A DNA stretch of 64,000 nt from Asaia krungthepensis NRIC 0535 (GTDB lineage Bacteria > Pseudomonadota > Alphaproteobacteria > Acetobacterales > Acetobacteraceae), in the NCBI RefSeq assembly GCF_025995175.1, contig NZ_BAPV01000001.1, positions 62,001 to 126,000 of the forward strand, read 5' to 3'. The translations under genes and the position numbers were made by a program. Every line of letters begins with the position of its first letter. Position 1 is the stretch's first letter. This document shows positions 54,400-62,826 of this stretch, piece after piece. The notes beneath the pieces were generated by a model, which saw only the letters and a list, made by a program, of their open reading frames with translations, was not told the origin of the DNA and did not search any database.

Positions 54400-56361
54400 T
54401 CAGTGACGCGCGGAATAGAGGGTCGTCAGGCGGTCTGGTGTGTTGGCAATACGTTCGAGATGCGGGTAGCGCAGTCCGTCATGATACGGAATGGATACGG
54501 TGCGGAAGTGCTCGCCTGACTTGACCAGCAGCGTGATAGGCGCCTTGTCGGTCTTCGCGGCCTTGATGGCATCGATCAGGACTTCGGGGGTAAAGCTGTC
54601 GCCATTGACGGCGATGAGCTGGTCATGGATGGCAAGACCCGCCTTATAGGCCGGGCTGTCCCAGGCAACGGTGCCCAGCGTGCCGTTCTTGGCGTTGATG
54701 ATCACGCCCAGTGAGAAACGAAGCCCCACGCGGTGGCGGTTCTTGAGCAGCTGCGCTTCGAAGGCATTCTCCTGATCGGTATAGACCAGCTTGTAGCCGC
54801 CTGCTTCGAGCCCGTTCAGCGGCGCGCGCTTCTGGACCGTGCTGATGCGCTCGTTCAGGAACTTGGCCCAGTCATAGGGGACGATCTTGTTGAGCGTCAG
54901 AACCACATCGTCGAATGTGTAGGGGCTGACGATGATGCTGCCGTCATTCGTGCCGAAAAAGGCCTTGGCAAAATCATCGATCGACTTGGTGTCATGGGAC
55001 AGCTTGCGGATGGTCATGTCGGCATCCAGCCAGACGAGCTGGCCCTCGACATAATAATCCTCCGAGCGCTGGAAGTCGCGCCATGAAAGCGGCGAGCGCT
55101 GGGCGATGATCGGGTCATTGGTCGTGTCGGCCACAGGGCGCCAGCTACGCCCTGCCTGCGAATCATAGGTGGCGGCCATCAGGGCAAGGCTGTCGAAGCC
55201 CTGGTCCTTTGTCACAAGCCCCGAACGCGCGGCGAGGATGTTGCCCCAGAATTCTGTCTGGCCCTCATAGACCCAGAGAAGCGAACCGCGCTGGGGCGTG
55301 TTGAACGTGGCGCCGTAGAGATCGGCCGGACGACGATACTTGCCGTTCCAGGAATGGGTGTATTCATGCGCCAGCAGATCGCGCTGCGGGAAGGAATGCT
55401 TCCAGTCCGTGAAATAATCTTCGGACACGCTGTCTTCGCTTGACTGATGATGTTCGAGACCGATCCCGCCAAGCTCGTCGGTCAGCGCCATCAGGAAGTC
55501 GTAATGTGCGTAATGCTGCGAGCCGAAGGTCAGGAGCGCCTGCGTGACCAGATTGCGATGGATCTGCAATTCGGCGTCGTCATAGGCCAGGTCGCTTGGT
55601 TTGTCGGCCACCATATTGAGCGTGACGGGCACGCCGCCCGGGGCATTCAGCGCAACCTTCTTGACATAGGCGCCGGCAAAGATCGGGGAGTCGACCAGCG
55701 TGTTATACGGCACCGTCCCGAAGGTGAGCGTATCGCCCGTGGCCGGGCCCGTCGGACGCAGGGCGGTAGCGGCCTGCCAGCCATGGGGCAGGGTCAGGCT
55801 CGCCTGATAGGGCATGTTGCGCGAGTAATAGCCCGCCGGATAAAGCGAGACCTCGTTCCACTGCACGTTGACGATATGCGGGGTCATGACCACGCGGCCT
55901 TCATTATCCGTGACAGGCGAAAGCAGCTTGAAGTCCAGATCGAGCTGGGTCTGCGCCTTGGTGACGGGCACATGAAACGCAAAAACGTCCACGGGATCGC
56001 GCAGCCAGGAGAGGCTCTTGCCTCCCGAATGCACTTCGAGCCCGCCAAGCTGGGTGATGGTTCCCTCGGGCGCATGACCGCCCGGCACCCATTTGGGATA
56101 GAGCAAAACCAGCTCGCCCGCCTCGCGTGCGGCCTGGGGCACAGGCAGGGTTTCATGAATGCTCATCACGTGATGCGCCAGATCGGTGGCATTGACGCTG
56201 AGCTTGATGGTGCCGGGGAAGGCGCCGTCCTTTGCCTGAGGCAGAGGCGAGGGGAGCGGCGTCGCCTCGGGCTGCGGTTGGGCAGCCAAAGCGGGCAGGA
56301 TCGGGCTGCCAAGAAGCAGGGCGGTCAGGAAACTGCCGGCGCGAAAGAGGCGGATCGTCAA
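54400..56361 (-). CDS. M61 family (glycyl aminopeptidase-like) exported metallopeptidase
   Basis: A 653-residue protein with a signal peptide (cleavage after ALAA, residue 27), so it acts in the periplasm or outside. After an N-terminal beta domain, the catalytic domain has GGIGLEHHQS (residues about 298-307) and the zinc motif HEYTHSWNGKYRRP (332-344), with the third ligand expected in LLWVYEGQTEFW. A C-terminal PDZ domain (RFSLGVIINAKNGTLGTVAWDSPAYKAGL) is typical of M61. ATG 56361 is used. The cell substrate is unknown. Confidence 0.92.
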   Translation of the reverse strand: MTIRLFRAGSFLTALLLGSPILPALAAQPQPEATPLPSPLPQAKDGAFPGTIKLSVNATDLAHHVMSIHETLPVPQAAREAGELVLLYPKWVPGGHAPEGTITQLGGLEVHSGGKSLSWLRDPVDVFAFHVPVTKAQTQLDLDFKLLSPVTDNEGRVVMTPHIVNVQWNEVSLYPAGYYSRNMPYQASLTLPHGWQAATALRPTGPATGDTLTFGTVPYNTLVDSPIFAGAYVKKVALNAPGGVPVTLNMVADKPSDLAYDDAELQIHRNLVTQALLTFGSQHYAHYDFLMALTDELGGIGLEHHQSSEDSVSEDYFTDWKHSFPQRDLLAHEYTHSWNGKYRRPADLYGATFNTPQRGSLLWVYEGQTEFWGNILAARSGLVTKDQGFDSLALMAATYDSQAGRSWRPVADTTNDPIIAQRSPLSWRDFQRSEDYYVEGQLVWLDADMTIRKLSHDTKSIDDFAKAFFGTNDGSIIVSPYTFDDVVLTLNKIVPYDWAKFLNERISTVQKRAPLNGLEAGGYKLVYTDQENAFEAQLLKNRHRVGLRFSLGVIINAKNGTLGTVAWDSPAYKAGLAIHDQLIAVNGDSFTPEVLIDAIKAAKTDKAPITLLVKSGEHFRTVSIPYHDGLRYPHLERIANTPDRLTTLYSARH

Positions 56362-56711
56362 GCGGGAACACTCCGGAAATAGGGTCTTGGCTGAAACGGT
56401 TCATTACCAAAATGGAAACAGAGGCGCATGGCAACCCATATTCCGGGCATAATTTCTCCCCCGTTGCGAACTCTGTCTGATCGCCCCGGCGAGGAGGGCC
56501 ATCACCGGACCGTGCAACCCGTTATCGCCCAGGCACCGTCATCCCGACGCAAGGCCTCGTGGTGAGCACAGGGTCCCCCCGGAAATGCTGCTTTGCCTCG
56601 ATCCGGGAGATCTGTCCTGTGCGGGTATGCCCCGGGGTTCCTGACGTTATCGGGGCGTTCGCCACATCAGAGAGGTCTGAAAATCTCGGCCTGCGAGGGG
56701 GGAATACCGCC
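56362..56711. other. Intergenic region, no gene recognised
   Basis: 350 bases between the M61 gene start and the end of the PutA homologue. It should hold the M61 promoter on the minus strand. No hairpin with a T run or open frame with a ribosome site was seen. Confidence 0.5.
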
Positions 56712-59700
56712 TCAGCGCGAGGTCAGAAGCCCGATATCGCCACCGAGTGCGGCATGGTTGACGGTCACGACGCACTCGCTCAGCAGCCATTCCGGGCGCA
56801 CCGTATCGAGATCATAGACCGGCACGACCATTCCCTCCCGGGCGGTTACCGTCAGGGCGGCCTGTTCGGCGCTCTCGGCGCCTCGCTGGATGATCATGGC
56901 ATCGCATTCCGGCAGGGCGCCGGGGTCGACGCGAGTGATGATATTTGCGAGCTGACGCGATACCTGACGCAGCCATTCCACGGCGGGATCGGGTGCGAGC
57001 ACAAGCACGGTATTGCCCGTGCCCAGAGCCAGACCAACCGCATGAAGCAGAGCTGGCCAGCTTTCGCAGGCGCAGAGAATGACGCCGCGCGGGCGCAGGG
57101 TATAGCGGTTGCTCTCGCCGGAGGGAGCGGGCAGATCGAAAGATAATCCGCTCAACCCGTGGGCAATGACGGCCCGAACGCGTCGTGCCGAGGGCGGATC
57201 ACGCGGCTCGAGAAAAGACAGGAAAGCCCGTGCCGCGGAAGGAACAGGGGTTTCCGGCGCCGCGATGATCGGGCAGGGCGCGCCATGCATCAGCCTTGGT
57301 AGAAGAAGAGGCCCGCCCAGTTTGGGTCCGGAGCCGGACAGGCCCTTGCCACCGAAGGGCTGCATCCCGATCGTGGCCCCGATCATGGGGCGATTGACAT
57401 AGATGTTGCCGGCTCTGCTTCGCGAGCAGGCACGCTCGGTAGTCGTGGAAAGGCGGCTCTGCACGCCGAAAGTGAGCGCATAGCCTGTCGCATTCAGCGC
57501 ATCGATCACGCCATCGAGCTCATGCCGCGCGTAGCGCCGCACATGCAGGACCGGGCCAAATACCTCTTGTCCGATATCGGCCACGCGTCCGATCTCGATC
57601 AGGGTTGGCGCCACGAAATGCCCACGCAGGGTTTCGGCCTGCATGTCGGGCTGCCAGACGCGATAGCCGGCGCGCCTCATACGCTCGATATGATCTTCCA
57701 GTCGTGCCCGGGCACTGGCCGAGATCACCGGGCCGATATCGGTCCTGAACTGATCGGGTGCTCCGATGCACAACTCGCGTATGGCGGATTGAAGCCGCTC
57801 GATCAGCGTGTCGGCTCCGTCTTCCTGAATTAGCAGGACGCGCAGAGAGGCACTGCGTTGCCCGGCGCTGTCGAAAGCGGAAGACAGGATATCGGGAATG
57901 ACCTGCTCGGGGGGCACGGAGCTGTCCACGAGCATGGCGTTCTGCCCGCTCGTATCGGAGAGCAGGGGCACGGGCTGACCCGTACGCCCGGTGCGTCCGA
58001 GCAATTCGCGACTGATGGTTTTCGCAACGGCTGTCGAGCCTGTGAACATCACCCCGTCTATGCGTGAATCCGCGACGAGCGAGGCGCCGACATTTCCCTC
58101 ACCGGGCAGGAGCTGAAGGGCACGCGCGGGAAGTCCCGCCTCCAGAAACAGGCCGAGCAGCCGGGCGGCGATCAGCGGTGTTTCCTCGGCGGGTTTGGCA
58201 ATGACGGCATTGCCCGCGGCTAAGGCCGCCGCAACCTGTCCGGTGAAACTTGCAAGCGGAAAATTCCACGGGCTGATACACAGAATAGTGCCAAGAGGCG
58301 CGCCAAGCCCGCCTGTTTCAGCAAGGCTGCGTAGCTGGGCGGCGTAGTACCGCAGGTAATCTATCGCTTCTCGCCATTCGCCCGCGGCATTGGCCAGGGT
58401 CTTGCCTGCCTCGCGTATCAGCAGGGCGATCAGGGTCGTCTGATCCTGCTCAAGAGCCAGGGCCATGCGATCGAGACAATCGGCGCGCGCAGCGGGCTCG
58501 GTGCGGCGCCAGATCATGTCGGTTTCGGCAGCGTTGAGCGCGGCGTCGATATCGCGTGGTCTGGCGTAGACCACCACCCCCACCCTGTCCTCATGGGTGG
58601 CTGGGTTGCAGATGGCGCGTGGCCTTCCCTCGGCTCTGGGCATGGCGGCGCCCATCGGGAGTGCCTGAAACGGGCCGAGCTGTGTCGGCAGACTGGCCGC
58701 GAGTCCTCCCAGTGTGAGTGGGTTCGCCAGATCGAGACTGGCGGCAGAGACCCGCTCGGGCAGAAACAGTTCGGTAGGGGGCGTGATGCGCTGGCTTGGC
58801 ATGCCGCGCGGCAGGACATTGCGCGCCTTGGCCACCGGATCGGCGATCAGCGTGTCCAGGGCAATAGTCCGGTTGGCGGCCTGATTGACGAAAGAGCAAG
58901 GAGCCCCGTTCTCGAGCAGACGACGCACCAGGGTTGGGGCGAGGCGTGAATCGGGGCCGATCGGGGCCATGATCCGACAGCCCGGCCTTGCAGCATTCAG
59001 CCCCGCGTTGCTATGCCCCGCAACGGGAACGGCGTTGGCGCGCATCAGCGGGGCATAGAGCGTTTCGCCCATGCCATGCAGGGAGCCGAATTCGTATCGA
59101 CCCGGGGTGAACGGTCCAGCAAGGGCCATGATGGTCGCGACGCTGCGGGCATTATGGGTGCCAAATTGCGGATAGAGCGCTTCCGGCGCCTCGAGTGCCC
59201 GCCGGGCGCAGGCGATGAAGCTGACATCGGTGTGGCATTTGCGCGTGAAGACCGGGTAATCGCTGGCCGATTCCCTCTGGGCGTCACGGATCTCCCGATC
59301 CCAGAACCCGCCCTTGACCAGACGGAGCACGAGGCGTCTCTCGGTCTCGCCTGCCAGCGCGATGAGATGCTCGATGACGGGCAGGCACCTCTTGTCGCTG
59401 GCCTGCACCGTGAAGCCCAGCCCGTTCCACCCGGCCAGCTCATGCAGATGGCAGAGAGCCTCGAACAGATCGAGTGACAGCTCCAGTTCGGTGCTGCGTC
59501 CGGCATCGAATATCAGGAGAATGTCGGCGGCATGGGCGCGTTGCGCCAGCGTGGCGAGAAAGGGCAGCAATTCGGCCCTGATCCGCGCGATCTGGGTCAT
59601 GTCGAAGCGGGGATGCAGTGATGACAGGCGCAGCGAGAGCGCTGGACGCTCGAACAGTGAATTCCCCCGTGCCTGTCGCCCTAGGGTATCGATCATTGTC

Positions 59701-60362
59701 AGGGCATCGCGCCGCGCCATCTCGGCTTCCTCGGCGGTCTGGGCTGGCTCGTGCAGCGCGGCATAGGCGAGTGTGAAACCCTGCTGTTCCAGCTTCCGCC
59801 CGCGCCGCAAGGCCTGATTCAGGGTTTCCGCCAGAACGAACTGGCTGCCCATCATCCGTATGGCCTTTTCCACCCCATGCCGGAAGAAAGGGGCGGTTCC
59901 CCGCATGGCGAGACTGCGCAGTCCGCCTGTGACGGCATTGAAGCGCGACGAGGTGGACATGGCCCAGCTCGCGGCATTCAGGAAGAACGGATGGTCATGG
60001 CCTCCATGATGCAGCCACTCCCCCTGGCCGATCTGGTCATGGATCAGAGCATCGCGCGTTGCGGCATCGGGAATGCGCAACAGCGTTCCGGCAAGGCAGA
60101 GCAGGGCCTTTCCCTCGGATGAAGCAAGGGGGAAGGCCTGCATCATGGTCTCGACCCCTTTTGTATCCGCATTGTCGCGCAGGGTCGTCGCAAGGAGGCG
60201 GGACTGGGTCTCCACCTCTTCCAGCTGGCTGTCGGTCAGGGTCGCGCGGGTCAGGAGCGGGGCAAGGATCTCCGCCTCGGGACGGCGGGCAGCATGGGCA
60301 ATGGCCTCACGCGTGGGCGAGAGCGCCGGACGGTGGGGGAGGAAACTGGAAAACGGGGTCAT
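56712..60362 (-). CDS. putA: PutA homologue (proline dehydrogenase / glutamate semialdehyde dehydrogenase) with substituted active sites
   Basis: A 1216-residue protein colinear with PutA but without the N-terminal ribbon-helix-helix domain. The proline dehydrogenase barrel spans about residues 150-490 and the aldehyde dehydrogenase domain about 590-1070. A C-terminal domain follows. Spacing matches E. coli PutA with a constant offset of 84, yet residues equivalent to Asp285, Lys329, Tyr437, Tyr540 and Tyr552 are Ala201, Arg245, Phe353, Met465 and Thr477. Asp286 and Arg480/481 are kept. In the aldehyde domain the nucleophile Cys is Ser837 (AGQRSASLR) and the general-base Glu is Asp803 (SDTSGQN). 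NAD-fold segments such as SPWNFPLASFTGQVAAALAAG remain. Normal catalysis is doubtful. Confidence 0.88.
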   Translation of the reverse strand: MTPFSSFLPHRPALSPTREAIAHAARRPEAEILAPLLTRATLTDSQLEEVETQSRLLATTLRDNADTKGVETMMQAFPLASSEGKALLCLAGTLLRIPDAATRDALIHDQIGQGEWLHHGGHDHPFFLNAASWAMSTSSRFNAVTGGLRSLAMRGTAPFFRHGVEKAIRMMGSQFVLAETLNQALRRGRKLEQQGFTLAYAALHEPAQTAEEAEMARRDALTMIDTLGRQARGNSLFERPALSLRLSSLHPRFDMTQIARIRAELLPFLATLAQRAHAADILLIFDAGRSTELELSLDLFEALCHLHELAGWNGLGFTVQASDKRCLPVIEHLIALAGETERRLVLRLVKGGFWDREIRDAQRESASDYPVFTRKCHTDVSFIACARRALEAPEALYPQFGTHNARSVATIMALAGPFTPGRYEFGSLHGMGETLYAPLMRANAVPVAGHSNAGLNAARPGCRIMAPIGPDSRLAPTLVRRLLENGAPCSFVNQAANRTIALDTLIADPVAKARNVLPRGMPSQRITPPTELFLPERVSAASLDLANPLTLGGLAASLPTQLGPFQALPMGAAMPRAEGRPRAICNPATHEDRVGVVVYARPRDIDAALNAAETDMIWRRTEPAARADCLDRMALALEQDQTTLIALLIREAGKTLANAAGEWREAIDYLRYYAAQLRSLAETGGLGAPLGTILCISPWNFPLASFTGQVAAALAAGNAVIAKPAEETPLIAARLLGLFLEAGLPARALQLLPGEGNVGASLVADSRIDGVMFTGSTAVAKTISRELLGRTGRTGQPVPLLSDTSGQNAMLVDSSVPPEQVIPDILSSAFDSAGQRSASLRVLLIQEDGADTLIERLQSAIRELCIGAPDQFRTDIGPVISASARARLEDHIERMRRAGYRVWQPDMQAETLRGHFVAPTLIEIGRVADIGQEVFGPVLHVRRYARHELDGVIDALNATGYALTFGVQSRLSTTTERACSRSRAGNIYVNRPMIGATIGMQPFGGKGLSGSGPKLGGPLLLPRLMHGAPCPIIAAPETPVPSAARAFLSFLEPRDPPSARRVRAVIAHGLSGLSFDLPAPSGESNRYTLRPRGVILCACESWPALLHAVGLALGTGNTVLVLAPDPAVEWLRQVSRQLANIITRVDPGALPECDAMIIQRGAESAEQAALTVTAREGMVVPVYDLDTVRPEWLLSECVVTVNHAALGGDIGLLTSR

Positions 60363-60588
60363 GCTGTCTCGATCACACGAGGACTTAAAGCCTGAGTCTA
60401 GACGGGGGAACGAAGCAGGAAAACCCCACGGTCGTTACTTGTGAGTCATGAACGTCTCTGGCCCGGTTTCGCTTCCGATCGGGGTAATGCGGCGGCAGGT
60501 CAGGCCTGGGAGATTGCAAAGCCAGTGACCGTAAGGAGTGCCGTGGGTCACGCCTCCCTAGGGTGTTCCTCGGCGGAGTTGCAAACGG

Positions 60589-60891
60589 TCAGGGGTGATG
60601 TCTGTTGAAGAGTCGCACGCTACGCTCCTCGATCTTAAGTTCGCGCAGCGCAGCAGCGAATTTTTCGAAATGCGGCGTTTTCAGATGCGCCTCGAAGGCT
60701 GCTCGTCCAGTATAGACTTCATGGAGCACGACGATGCCTTGGTCATCCTGCGGAGTCAGGACATCGAAGGTCAGACACCCCTCTTCATCTGCACGCGAAC
60801 GATCGCTGTCATACCGGCAGATATCGAGAAATGCGGTCAGGCTTTCAGACGGAACGGTGAATTCCGCGATGACAGTAAAGTGCTCTGACAT
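60589..60891 (-). CDS. Antibiotic biosynthesis monooxygenase (ABM) / YgiN-like protein
   Basis: A 100-residue dimeric alpha+beta barrel protein. It has the ABM pattern: FTVIAEFTVPSESLTAFLDICRYDSDRSRADEEGCLTFDVL, then VVLHEVYTGRAAFEAHLKTPHFEKF. Members include quinol monooxygenases and heme-degrading or stress proteins; the specific role is unknown. The start at ATG 60891 has GGAG 8 nt upstream; the frame continues to 61002, but that part would run into the glycine riboswitch on the other strand. It is divergent from the gcv operon. Confidence 0.85.
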   Translation of the reverse strand: MSEHFTVIAEFTVPSESLTAFLDICRYDSDRSRADEEGCLTFDVLTPQDDQGIVVLHEVYTGRAAFEAHLKTPHFEKFAAALRELKIEERSVRLFNRHHP

Positions 60892-60962
60892 GTCCGTAAC
60901 TCCGTCGAGTTTACTGAATTGACTTTTCTGCCCCAATTCTGCGAAGAGTAAACACCGATTCA

Positions 60963-61119
60963 CGGGAGAGACCGGACAATTTTTCCGGCGCCGAAGGAGC
61001 AACCGCCCCGGAAACTCTCAGGCAAAAGGACCGCGATCGGCTGGAACTTCTGGAGAGAGGCATCCCTGTGGGGTGTCCGCCGACGGGATAGCGATCTCAG
61101 GCAAAGGCGACAGAAGGGG
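60963..61119 (+). promoter_or_regulatory. Tandem glycine riboswitch upstream of gcvTHP
   Basis: Aptamer 1 (about 60963-61034) shows CGGGAGAGACC, GGCGCCGAAGGAGCAACC and GAAACTCTCAGGCAAAAGGACCGC, all canonical. A short linker leads to aptamer 2 (about 61049-61119), with TGGAGAGAGGC, GCCGACGGGATAGCGATCTCAGGCAAAGGCGACAGAAGGGG. The core of aptamer 2 is less standard (GCCGACGGGATAGC where GCCGAAGGGGCAA is usual). It should switch on the glycine cleavage operon when glycine is high. A run TTTTTTCGTTTT follows before the gcvT ribosome site. Confidence 0.93.
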
Positions 61120-61159
61120 CGACGATTTTTTCGTTTTCTGCCTTGGGGGATTCCGCCCG

Positions 61160-62293
61160 TTGTTCGACCCGCTCTCATTCACGCCGCTCAATGACCTGCA
61201 TATCGAGCTCGGAGCTCGCATGGTGCCGTTTGCGGGCTATTCCATGCCCCTGCAATACCCGGCCGGGCTCATGGCAGAGCACCTGCATACGCGCAAAAGC
61301 GCAGGGTTGTTCGACGTCTCCCATATGGGACAGCTGCGGATCACCCCCAAACAGGGCACGCTCAACGATGCCGCTCTCGCGCTGGAAAGCCTGATCCCGG
61401 TCGATCTGGCGGGTCTGGGCGCCAACCGCCAGCGCTACGGTTTTCTCACCAATGACGCAGGCGGTATCCGTGACGATCTGATGGTCGCCAATATGGGTGA
61501 CTGGTTGTTCGTGGTCGTCAATGCCTCCTGCAAGGCCGCCGATACGGCGCTGATGGAAGCGGCTCTCGGGGATCGGGTGGTGATCGAGAAGCTCGATGAT
61601 CGCGCCCTGCTGGCCCTTCAGGGGCCGGAAGCTGTCAACGTTCTTCAGGATCTTTGCCCGGAAGCCGCCGAAATGCGGTTCATGGATGCGATCGAGGCTG
61701 ACATCGATGGCGTTGCCTGCACCCTGACCCGCTCGGGTTATACGGGTGAGGATGGCTATGAGATCGGCATCCCGGCCGAGCATGCCGAGCAGATCGCCCG
61801 TGCGCTTCTGGCCGATGAGCGCGTTCTGCCCATCGGTCTGGGTGCGCGCGACAGCCTGCGTCTCGAATCCGGTCTGTGCCTGTACGGGAATGACCTGGAC
61901 GAAACCACCACACCCGTCGAGGCCGCTCTTGGCTGGGCCATGCAGAAGGCGCGCCGTGAAGGCGGCGCGCGTGCAGGGGGCTATCCGGGCGCCGAGATCA
62001 TCATGAAGCAGGCGCGTGAGGGCGTGTCCCGCCTGCGCGTCGGTCTGGCTGCGGAAGGGCGCGCGCCCGTACGCGCTGGTACCGAGCTTTTTGCCGATGA
62101 GGCTGGCACGCAGAAGGTGGGTGTCGTCACCTCCGGTGCTTTCGGTCCGAGCATCAACGCCCCTGTGGCGATGGGCTATGTCGAGACGGCTTATGCCGTT
62201 CTAGGCACCACGCTTTACGGCGCCCTGCGCGGCAAGTTCGTGCCGGTTCAGGTGCGCGCCCTGCCTTTCGTCCCGCCCGGCTTCAAACGCTGA
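61160..62293 (+). CDS. gcvT: Aminomethyltransferase (glycine cleavage T protein)
   Basis: A 377-residue folate-dependent enzyme transferring the methylene group from lipoyl-H protein to tetrahydrofolate. It has the N-terminal TPLNDLHIELGARMVPFAGYSMPLQYP, FDVSHMGQ, the folate-site ALQGPEA, TRSGYTGEDGYEI and LRLESGLCLYGNDL. No ATG or GTG fits the expected N-terminus. The TTG at 61160 with GGGGGA 9 nt upstream gives the normal length; an ATG-type frame starting at 61073 would lie inside the riboswitch. It is followed 27 nt later by gcvH. Confidence 0.92.
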   Translation: MFDPLSFTPLNDLHIELGARMVPFAGYSMPLQYPAGLMAEHLHTRKSAGLFDVSHMGQLRITPKQGTLNDAALALESLIPVDLAGLGANRQRYGFLTNDAGGIRDDLMVANMGDWLFVVVNASCKAADTALMEAALGDRVVIEKLDDRALLALQGPEAVNVLQDLCPEAAEMRFMDAIEADIDGVACTLTRSGYTGEDGYEIGIPAEHAEQIARALLADERVLPIGLGARDSLRLESGLCLYGNDLDETTTPVEAALGWAMQKARREGGARAGGYPGAEIIMKQAREGVSRLRVGLAAEGRAPVRAGTELFADEAGTQKVGVVTSGAFGPSINAPVAMGYVETAYAVLGTTLYGALRGKFVPVQVRALPFVPPGFKR

Positions 62294-62320
62294 AAACCGT
62301 CAACTGAGAGAACGCGATCA

Positions 62321-62686
62321 ATGAGCACCACCTATTATACCCCGTCCCATGAATGGATCCGTCTCGAAGGCGATATCGCCACGGTCGGCATCACGGCTCA
62401 TGCTTCCGACGAACTCGGCGAGCTGGTTTTTGTGGAAGCCAAGGACGAAGGCACCGAAGTGCCGCAGGGTGAGCCCGCCGCCGTTGTCGAATCGGTCAAG
62501 GCCGCTTCGGACATCTATGCCCCGGTGAGCGGCGTTCTGGCCGGATTCAACACCCGTCTTTCCGATGAGCCGACCCTGGTCGGGACCGATCCGGAAGGCG
62601 AGGGCTGGATTTTCAAGCTGCGCGTGAGCGATTCCGCCCAGCTCGAATCCCTGCTCGATGCGGATGCCTACAAGGCGTCGCTCTGA
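62321..62686 (+). CDS. gcvH: Glycine cleavage system H protein
   Basis: A 121-residue lipoyl carrier shuttling the aminomethyl group between P and T proteins. The lipoylated Lys is in AAVVESVKAASDIYAPVSG; N-terminal HEWIRLEGDIATVGITAHA and C-terminal NTRLSDEPTLVGTDPEGEGWIFKL are typical. The length is normal. It is the second gene of the gcvTHP operon, with about 140 bp before gcvP. Confidence 0.97.
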   Translation: MSTTYYTPSHEWIRLEGDIATVGITAHASDELGELVFVEAKDEGTEVPQGEPAAVVESVKAASDIYAPVSGVLAGFNTRLSDEPTLVGTDPEGEGWIFKLRVSDSAQLESLLDADAYKASL

Positions 62687-62826
62687 TCTGACCGCCGGGC
62701 TGGCTTGCCGGTCCGGCTCCTTTTGTACCGTCAGATCCGGATGGCCGGTCTGATGCTTCCTTCCGAGCACAGGGTGGCCCGTGCCGTCCTGACTCGTTTG
62801 CGTTCCTGACGAGGATCTGCCGAGAC

